In this document: positions 57,371-64,000 of the stretch, piece by piece | Numbering within the stretch: the first letter of the stretch is position 1 | How the letters are laid out: each line of letters begins with the position of its first letter | Source: Synaphobranchus kaupii | Taxonomy: Eukaryota > Chordata > Actinopteri > Anguilliformes > Synaphobranchidae | Assembly: GCA_029718625.1 (NCBI GenBank) | Contig: CM056380.1 | Coordinates: 105,867,948 to 105,931,947 of the forward strand | Length of the DNA: 64,000 nt | Direction: 5' to 3' | The notes under the pieces: model-generated | The model's input: only the letters and a program-made list of their open reading frames with translations | What the model was told of the DNA's origin: nothing | The model's database searches: none | Position numbers and translations under genes: made by a program

Positions 57371-58246
57371 ATAAACAAAAAGGGTTGTCATTCAACGTCA
57401 AAAATAAATAAATAAATAGCCTAAAAAGCACTGACTGTAAGTAATTAATTACAACTTGCAAAAACTAGGCCTGCCTTTAAACGTAGTAGGCTATTGATAT
57501 TGAATGTGGGCAAGTTGCAACTCACAATATTGCCTATCGTAGCTCACACTAATTAAACTAACTCTATTCCAAAGCAATGCGATCTTTCCTAAATTATTTA
57601 ATGTAACTTGCATTTTTTTCATCTTTAGTTTAATGTAGGCCTTCCCGTCAGAGTGCAGAGAAACAATAGAAACACGAAATTAGACCAAAACTAAAGCAAG
57701 AGGCTGAAGTTGGTTTCTTATTCGCAGCTTCTTATTCGTAATTCCCGATCCACCTTGCAGCTGCTTGTTCACAATTTCACAGGCTGATTCAGAAGAGTTT
57801 TAAAGGCTTAAATCGTCTTGGGCCACACCTCACACACATTATATCAATGCAAAAATACATAGGCTATACTTTGTATAAAAAGTTATTTCTGTCTGGCCCA
57901 GTACATGTTTTATGCTCAAAAACAAATAAAAAATGAGGCTGAAGTTGGTTTCTTATTTGCAGATCTAAATTATGGTGAAGGCTTATGCGGTCAATAGCGA
58001 GATCAGGGCAGCTTTTAGAGGGTTTATTCATTTTGACCAGTCATATTGGCACTCAGTCTTGAAGAGAGGGTCCTCCCCTATTCAATCAGTCTAATTTATC
58101 CCCGGCCCAAATTTGTTTTCTATGTCAAAAGCGGTGCCGAAAATAGGTCTGCAGCCTAATTTAGCCCCATTACACAATACCAGTAGGCTAGCTAAGCGAG
58201 TAGCAGAACCAGTAGTAAGCTAATGCACATAGTCAAGCTAGTAGCT
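57371..58246. other. No gene; short duplication of GAGGCTGAAGTTGGTTTCTT
   Basis: The 20-bp word occurs at about 57701 and 57934. Otherwise unremarkable, A/T-rich. Confidence 0.5.
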
Positions 58247-59419
58247 AAACGAGTAGCAAAGCCATTCGCAAAGCCATTCGCAAAGCCACTCGCAAAGCCA
58301 TTCGCAAAGCCATTCGCTAAGCCATTCGCAAAGCCACTCGCTAAGCCACTCGCTAAGCCATTCGCAAAGCCATTTGCAAAGCCACTCGCTAAGCCACTCG
58401 CTAAGCCACTCGCTAAGCCACTCGCTAAGCCATTCGCTAAGCCACTCGCTAAGCCACTCGCTAAGCCATTCGCAAAGCCATTTGCAAAGCCACTCGCTAA
58501 GCCACTCGCTAAGCCATTCGCAAAGCCATTCGCAAAGCCACTCGCTAAGCCACTCGCTAAGCCACTCGCTAAGCCACTCGCTAAGCCATTCGCTAAGCCA
58601 TTCGCAAAGCCATTCGCTAAGCCACTCGCAAAGCCACTCGCTAAGCCATTCGCAAAGCCATTTGCAAAGCCACTCGCTAAGCCATTCGCAAAGCCATTTG
58701 CAAAGCCACTCGCTAAGCCATTCGCTAAGCCATTCGCTAAGCCACTCGCTAAGCCATTCGCTAAGCCATTCGCTAAGCCACTCGCTAAGCCATTCGCTAA
58801 GCCACACGCTAAGCCATTCACAAAGCCACACGCTAAGCCACATGCTAAGCCACTCGCTAAGCCATTCGCTAAGCCACTCGCTAAGCCATTCGCTAAGCCA
58901 CACGCTAAGCCATTCACAAAGCCACACGCTAAGCCACATGCTAAGCCATTCGCAAAGCCATTCGCTAAGCCACTCGCTAAGCCACTCGCTAAGCCATTCG
59001 CTAAGCCACTCGCTAAGCCACTCGCTAAGCCATTCGCTAAGCCATTCGCTAAGCCACTCGCAGAGCCATTCGCTAAGCCATTCGCTAAGCCACTCGCTAA
59101 GCCATTTGCAAAGCCATTCGCTAAGCCACTCGCTAAGCCATTCGCTAAGCCATTCGCTAAGCCACTCGCTAAGCCATTCGCTAAGCCACACGCTAAGCCA
59201 TTCACAAAGCCACACGCTAAGCCACTCGCTAAGCTATTCGCTAAGCCACTCGCTAAGCCATTCGCTAAGCCACACGCTAAGCCATTCACAAAGCCACACG
59301 CTAAGCCATTCGCTAAGCCACTCGCTAAGCCATTCGCTAAGCCACTCGCTAAGCCACTCGCTAAGCCATTCGCTAAGCCACATGCTAAGCCATTCGCAAA
59401 GCCACTCGCTAAGCCATTC
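58247..59419. repeat. 12-bp minisatellite, about 98 copies
   Basis: The units are CATTCGCTAAGC, CACTCGCTAAGC, CATTCGCAAAGC and CACACGCTAAGC. Because 12 is divisible by 3, four of six frames stay open for more than 300 codons (AKPLAKPF, SHSLSHSQ and the complementary LANGLASG, EWLSEWLC). These are by-products. The rare pair CACACGCT...ATTCACAAAGCC recurs at about 58803, 58899, 59187 and 59271. Confidence 0.95.
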
Positions 59420-59426
59420 ATACGTA

Positions 59427-59600
59427 ATTAAGATGTAATCAGCGACATTAGATTAAAACACAAAGATCTGTTTCCAGGGCACGGAGGAGAGGAGGTGGTA
59501 GTGGAGGAAAGGAGGAGAGGAGGTGGTAGTGGAGGAAAGGAGGAGAGGAGGTGGTAGTGGAGGAAAGGAGGGAGCATTTTTCGAGTGTTGGGACCCACCC
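59427..59600. mobile_element. GGGYTGCGTCC MITE, copy 4, reverse orientation, truncated
   Basis: AAGATGTAATCAGCGACATT followed by AGATTAAAACACAAAGAT is the complement of the family core. Three GGAGGTGGTAGTGGAGG units follow, then a terminal TTTTTCGAGTGTTGGGACCC. Half of the element is absent. Confidence 0.8.
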
Positions 59601-59798
59601 TGGTGCTCTATTTCCCAGCAGGAGGTAGCAAGTTCATCATGGATTTGCACGTGCCTGAGCTCGTTTGGTATTTTGGGGACTTGCTGTGTGCTGAAGTGGC
59701 TCTTAAAAGAACTGAAAAGAGGTAATTTGAGAAAATAGAAAATAGAGCTCTAAGTATTGGGACAAAGTACATTTTAACAAATTAAATTACTTGCAAGG

Positions 59799-60440
59799 TC
59801 AATATTTTGTTGCATAGCCATTACATTTGATGACTGCATAGAGTCTGCGACTCAGAGACATCACTGGTTCATGATGTGATCCTTTGAGATGCTTTGCTAA
59901 CCTTTTACTGGGGCCTCTTTCAGTTGCTGTGTTTGCTGTGGTTGCAGACTTCAGAGCAAGTGAAAAGCATGTCAAAGGAGATCTAAATCTGGTGAATGAC
60001 TGGGCCACGTGAAACACTTACACCTTTTCATCCTGATTAGGACTTCAGTTCAGTTTGCTGATTGTTTTGGGTCATTGTCTTGCTGCATGATAAACTTCTG
60101 TCCAATGAGTTTGGTGGCATTTCTCTGATTATTGGTGGACAATCTGTTTCTGTACACTTGAGCTGTGATTCTGTTGCTGCCATCACTGGTTACATCATCA
60201 ATAAAGACCATTGAACCGTCTTCAGATGCAGCCATACAGACCCAAGACATCATACTGCCTCCAACCATGCTTGACAGATGAAGGGTTCAGGGCAGTCCCT
60301 CTCTTTCTCTGCACTTTCACATTTCCATCACTCTGGTAAAGGTTTATCTTTGTCTCATCTGTCCATAAGACTTGTTTCCAAAACTCAATCAGGCTCATCT
60401 TTGTATTTTTTATTTTTTTTGCAATTCCAATCTCGCCTTT
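59799..60440 (-). pseudogene. Tc1-like transposase, catalytic part, broken
   Basis: Reading the minus strand from 60440: VLWTDETKIN (first catalytic Asp intact), MVGGSMMSWVCMAASEDGSM and FIDDVTSDGSNRITAQVYRN, FIMQQDNDPKQSAN (second Asp intact), then WPSHSPDLDLL followed by a stop where the third acidic residue should be, then SLSRRLYAVIKCNGYATKY at the C-terminus. Stops and shifts interrupt it at several points. The N-terminal DNA-binding part is displaced by the 31-bp array, and only a poorly conserved remnant may lie at 61400-61631. Confidence 0.8.
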
Positions 60441-60500
60441 CTGTTCTTGGTGCTGATGAGAGGTTTACATGTGGAAATGTAGCCTCTGTAATTTGCCTCT

Positions 60501-61370
60501 CTCAGTCTTCTGCACACAGTGTGCTGTGATACTCAGTCTTCTGCACACAGTGTGCTGTGATACTCAGTCTTCTGCACACAGTGTGCTGTGATACTCAGTC
60601 TTCTGCACACAGTGTGCTGTGATACTCAGTCTTCTGCACACAGTGTGCTGTGATTCTCAGTCTTCTGCACACAGTGTGCTGTGATTCTCAGTCTTCTGCA
60701 CACAGTGTGCTGTGATACTCAGTCTTCTGCACACAGTGTGCTGTGATACTCAGTCTTCTGCACACAGTGTGCTGTGATACTCAGTCTTCTGCACACAGTG
60801 TGCTGTGATTCTCAGTCTTCTGCACACAGTGTGCTGTGATACTCAGTCTTCTGCACACAGTGTGCTGTGATACTCAGTCTTCTGCACACAGTGTGCTGTG
60901 ATACTCAGTCTTCTGCACACAGTGTGCTGTGATACTCAGTCTTCTGCACACAGTGTGCTGTGATACTCAGTCTTCTGCACACAGTGTGCTGTGATACTCA
61001 GTCTTCTGCACACAGTGTGCTGTGATACTCAGTCTTCTGCACACAGTGTGCTGTGATTCTCAGTCTTCTGCACACAGTGTGCTGTGATTCTCAGTCTTCT
61101 GCACACAGTGTGCTGTGATACTCAGTCTTCTGCACACAGTGTGCTGTGATACTCAGTCTTCTGCACACAGTGTGCTGTGATACTCAGTCTTCTGCACACA
61201 GTGTGCTGTGATACTCAGTCTTCTGCACACAGTGTGCTGTGATACTCAGTCTTCTGCACACAGTGTGCTGTGATTCTCAGTCTTCTGCACACAGTGTGCT
61301 GTGATTCTCAGTCTTCTGCACACAGTGTGCTGTGATACTCAGTCTTCTGCACACAGTGTGCTGTGATACT
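60501..61370. repeat. 31-bp minisatellite, 28 copies, inside the Tc1-like element
   Basis: The unit contains ACTCAGTCTTCTGCACACAG and TGTGCTGTGAT. Near-identical copies differ only by GATACT/GATTCT. The GATTCT variants at 60652/60683 and 61055/61086 are offset by 403 bp (13 units), and 61055/61086 to 61272/61303 by 217 bp (7 units). Confidence 0.95.
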
Positions 61371-62033
61371 TTTCACCACCGATGTATGGAGATCATGAGC
61401 AAATACGCAAGCTGACAATTTAGGATTTTTTTCGCAGCTTATAGTCATACTGTGATCACTTTCTGATGTCTTCCACAGACTGCCTGGTCCTCCAGTCCTC
61501 CAGCAGTTCGTTTCTTCTTCAGGGCATTCCATACTGGTCACATTGGAATACACAAACATTCTGCAACAGCTCAAGTAGAGCTTTTCTTTTCTTTCATCCT
61601 TGGTTGTCATACTCAGTTCTCTGGCCCTCATCTACGGTTTTCTTGTCTTGTATCGTTTAGCTTATAAAATAGACTCTACCAACACTTCTAAAGGAAATAA
61701 CCCATGACCTGACACTCGCAGCTTTCCAGTTCTAAATTACAGTAATATGGTAAACCTGTGAAATTTGAAACAGCGGACGGTCATTTGTCCCAATATGTAT
61801 GCTGACTTGGAATATGGGGAATTGACTCATTGAATGTAATTATAAATTGAATGCAATATAGTTCTGTGAAATAAACACATGAAATAAATGCAGACATGGT
61901 GAATTTTGCAGACATGTTGATGGTGAATTTTGCCTCATAGACATTGTTTGATTTGAAATACAAGTTTGAATAGTACACAGGAAAAAAACACTAATTTGAC
62001 ACCACTGTCCAATATGTTTGCGTTTAACTGCAT
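61371..62033. other. Right arm of the Tc1-like element and flank; no intact gene
   Basis: 61371-61795 is transposon. 61796-62033 is A/T-rich, with GACATGGTGAATTTTGC and GATGGTGAATTTTGC duplicated. Confidence 0.5.
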
Positions 62034-62309
62034 TGTGAAGAGTGGCACACACTGCATCATATGCCTTTATCCATGAAGAGTGGCACACACTGCATCATAT
62101 GCCTTTATCCATGAAGAGTGGCACACACTGCATCATATGCCTTTATCCATGAAGAGTGGCACACACTGCATCATATGCCTTTATCCATGAAGAGTGGCAC
62201 ACACTGCATCATATGCCTTTATCCATGAAGAGTGGCACACACTGCATCATATGCCTTTATCCATGAAGAGTGGCACACTGCATCATATGCCTTTATCCTT
62301 TATCCATGT
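62034..62309. repeat. 38-bp minisatellite, about 7 copies
   Basis: The unit contains TGAAGAGTGGCACACACTGC and ATCATATGCCTTTATCCA. The last copy lacks four bases of the CACACA segment. Copies are otherwise identical. Confidence 0.95.
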
Positions 62310-62364
62310 ATATTTAAGCGCTGCACACGTCCAAAGCAACTGAGATGGTTTACTTTTAAAAAGG

Positions 62365-62490
62365 CGCACAATCCATTTATACTGTTGGATATTTACTGAA
62401 GTAATTAATCTTCAGTGTGTTGCTCAACAGCAGGGCCTGGGAATGAACCCTTCTACATCTGAGTTTATGGTCCCAGTTCCCTCACCGTTA
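62365..62490 (-). mobile_element. Diverged SINE remnant
   Basis: TTATACTGTTGGATATTTAC, TGAAGTAATT, TTGCTCAACAGCAGGGCCTG and GGGAATGAACCC follow the order of the SINE at 11884-12114, with many substitutions. Box B is degenerate. Confidence 0.6.
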
Positions 62491-62890
62491 TTTATGGGTA
62501 TATTACGTTTCATATTGGCAGTAATATATGCCAATCTCTTTGTTCAACTTTACAATTTATTGAAAACACTGGAGATCATAAAACAGCTTTATGAAATATT
62601 GGACATTTGTCTTGTTTAGGGACAATCACCCTGACATAGAACAACAAAGTAATTCATAGAACCAAAAAGAGATTTGAGAACTAAAGATGAAACCATACAT
62701 CAGAACACAGCAGTGTGCTGTACAGACCTGTGATGTCACCCAGAGGCCCTGTCACTCACACACGTTCTTAAGAAGATAACCTTTCCATTCTCTAACACAC
62801 CACCCACACACGCCAACAAAAGCATGATACAAAAAGCTGTGGAGGAACATAACAAACTTTCAGAAAAGAATATGGGGGGTGGGGGGGTCT
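62491..62890. other. No gene seen; short G run at about 62874-62887
   Basis: A/T-rich, unique-looking. Confidence 0.5.
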
Positions 62891-62894
62891 TAAA

Positions 62895-63010
62895 CACTTG
62901 TACTAGTCTAACAGCTTGTGCACGTACTGTAGCAGGCTTGTTTGGTGATACACTTGTACTAGTCTAACAGCTTGTGCACGTACTGTAGCAGGCTTGTTTG
63001 GTGATACACT
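62895..63010. repeat. 56-bp direct duplication
   Basis: CACTTGTACTAGTCTAACAG through TTTGGTGATA occurs twice in perfect tandem. Confidence 0.95.
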
Positions 63011-63337
63011 TGTTTTCCTGAAGTGAAATAATGCCATGCCTGAACTCTCTTTTGGTTGCAATGGACCTGTAGCTTTTTCTGTTTAAAAATAAACCGAGGG
63101 CTGCCAAATATGAAATGTCTGGCTTGTCAGGCTTCATTTTTAAATTACCTGCTGAGTTTTTCCAGAGAGCTCAGACTACAGTTATGTGGTCCGGTCCGTT
63201 CTTATTACAAAATGAGCATGCATTTAAAATGGGGAGGTGAATTATACAGTACAATACTAAAGCAAGCAGTAGTTTGTTGTTGGCAAAATGTCAGTGAACG
63301 TGAACACTTTGAGTAGCTGCTTTTATAACATGTGGCA
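63011..63337. other. No gene recognised
   Basis: The 86-codon frame at 63056-63316 has no recognisable domain. Confidence 0.5.
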
Positions 63338-64000
63338 ATGTGACATTATACCGCGTATATGGCATTATACTGAGCATGTGACATTATACTGCGTATATGG
63401 CATTATACTGAGCATGTGACATTATACCATGTATATGGCATTATACTGAGCATGTGACATTATACCGCGTATATGATGTTATACTGTGTATATGATGTTA
63501 TACTGCGTATGTGACATTATACTGTGTATATGACGTTATACTGCGTATATGATGTTATACTGCGTATATGACGTTATACTGCGTCTATGATGTTATACTG
63601 CGTCTATGATGTTATACTGCGTATATGATGTTATACTGCGTATATGACGTTATACTGCGTCTATGATGTTATACTGCGTATATGATGTTATAGTGCGTAT
63701 ATGACGTTATACTGCGTCTATGTTATACTGCGTATATGACGTTATACTGCGTCTATGATGTTATACTGCGTATATGATGACCGTGTGTATGATGTTATAC
63801 TGTGTATATGATGTTAAACTGCGTGACATTATACTGCGTATATGATGACTGCGTATATGATGTTATACTGCGTATATGATGTTATTCTGCGTATATGATG
63901 ACTGCGTATATGATGTTATACTGCGTATATGATGACCGGGTATATGATGTTATACTGTGTATATGATGTTAAACTGCATGACATTATACTGCGTATATGA
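63338..64000. repeat. 19-bp minisatellite, about 34 copies, running off the window
   Basis: The units are GCGTATATGATGTTATACT and variants (GTGACATTATACC, GTCTATGATG). The left part is more diverged (GAGCATGTGACATTATAC) than the right. The array continues past the right edge. Confidence 0.95.

Larger units (their letters stand above)
59755..61795 (-). mobile_element. Tc1-like transposon, decayed, containing a 31-bp array
   Basis: The 12-bp ends TATTGGGACAAA (59755) and TTTGTCCCAATA (61784) are inverted. The minus strand encodes a decayed Tc1 transposase. The tandem array at 60501-61370 lies within the element. Confidence 0.8.

Noticed and set aside
58192..59438. Frames of 325-409 codons with AKPLAKPF, SHSLSHSQ, LANGLASG or EWLSEWLC repeats, looking like antifreeze or mucin-type proteins
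   Set aside because: A 12-bp array translated in four frames. No frame is preferred over the others and there is no signal peptide or flanking coding sequence.
61308..61631. 107-codon minus-strand frame as an intact Tc1 N-terminus
   Set aside because: Similarity to the Tc1 DNA-binding region is weak, and its C-terminal third is 31-bp array translation.

Overview
This is non-coding, repeat-saturated DNA from a ray-finned fish, almost certainly a teleost. Four things point there: tRNA-derived SINEs with the tail GTCGCTCTGGATAAGAGCG that is common in teleosts, L2-clade and RNase H-bearing I/Nimb-type LINEs, Tc1/mariner, hAT and TTAA-target DNA transposons of well-known fish types, and two exons of a vertebrate cytosolic sulfotransferase. 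I cannot place the species from this sequence. Nothing here is bacterial: there are no operons, Shine-Dalgarno sites or CRISPR arrays.

Layout. 1-7065 is a broken L2-clade LINE interrupted by a long terminal repeat (370-4860), which is itself interrupted by a 5'-truncated I/Nimb LINE (1937-4777). Both insertions have target-site duplications. 7066-17770 is mostly minisatellite (35, 36, 53, 26, 33 and 52 bp units) plus two SINE copies. 17885-21240 holds a Tc1-type MITE with a hAT MITE inside it, then the last two coding exons of a SULT6B1-like gene. The intron between them is almost wholly tandem repeat and ends in three 71-bp copies of its own 3' splice site. 21240-31350 carries more minisatellites (12, 38, 39, 19 and 36 bp), a CpG-rich patch near 24.2-24.5 kb and several MITEs. 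31350-33291 is a 1.9-kb non-autonomous transposon. A second copy in the opposite orientation (51372-56758) has been enlarged by a hAT element with a decayed zinc-finger-type transposase. 33300-48200 contains short arrays, MITE fragments, a dead Tc1-type transposase split by a TTAA element, and the 3' end of another LINE followed by an unexplained 164-codon ORF. 48218-51328 is an interspersed element swollen by a 49-bp array. 58247-59419 is a 12-bp array, 59755-61795 a dead Tc1-like transposon swollen by a 31-bp array, and a 19-bp array runs off the right edge.

Adding the array lengths I could delimit gives about 21 kb, close to one third of the window. Several arrays clearly arose inside transposable elements, and three show a ten-unit higher-order period. 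The only host gene I can support is the sulfotransferase 3' end on the + strand. Its upstream exons are not recognisable in the 18.5 kb to its left. Long open frames through the 36-bp and 12-bp arrays are by-products of unit lengths divisible by three and are not annotated as genes.

The best candidates for something new are the 164-codon membrane/coiled-coil ORF behind a LINE reverse transcriptase (46344-46838), the tandem duplication of the sulfotransferase splice acceptor (20899-21111), the TTAA element carrying what looks like a captured coding exon (43579-44543), and the shared ten-unit organisation of unrelated minisatellites.
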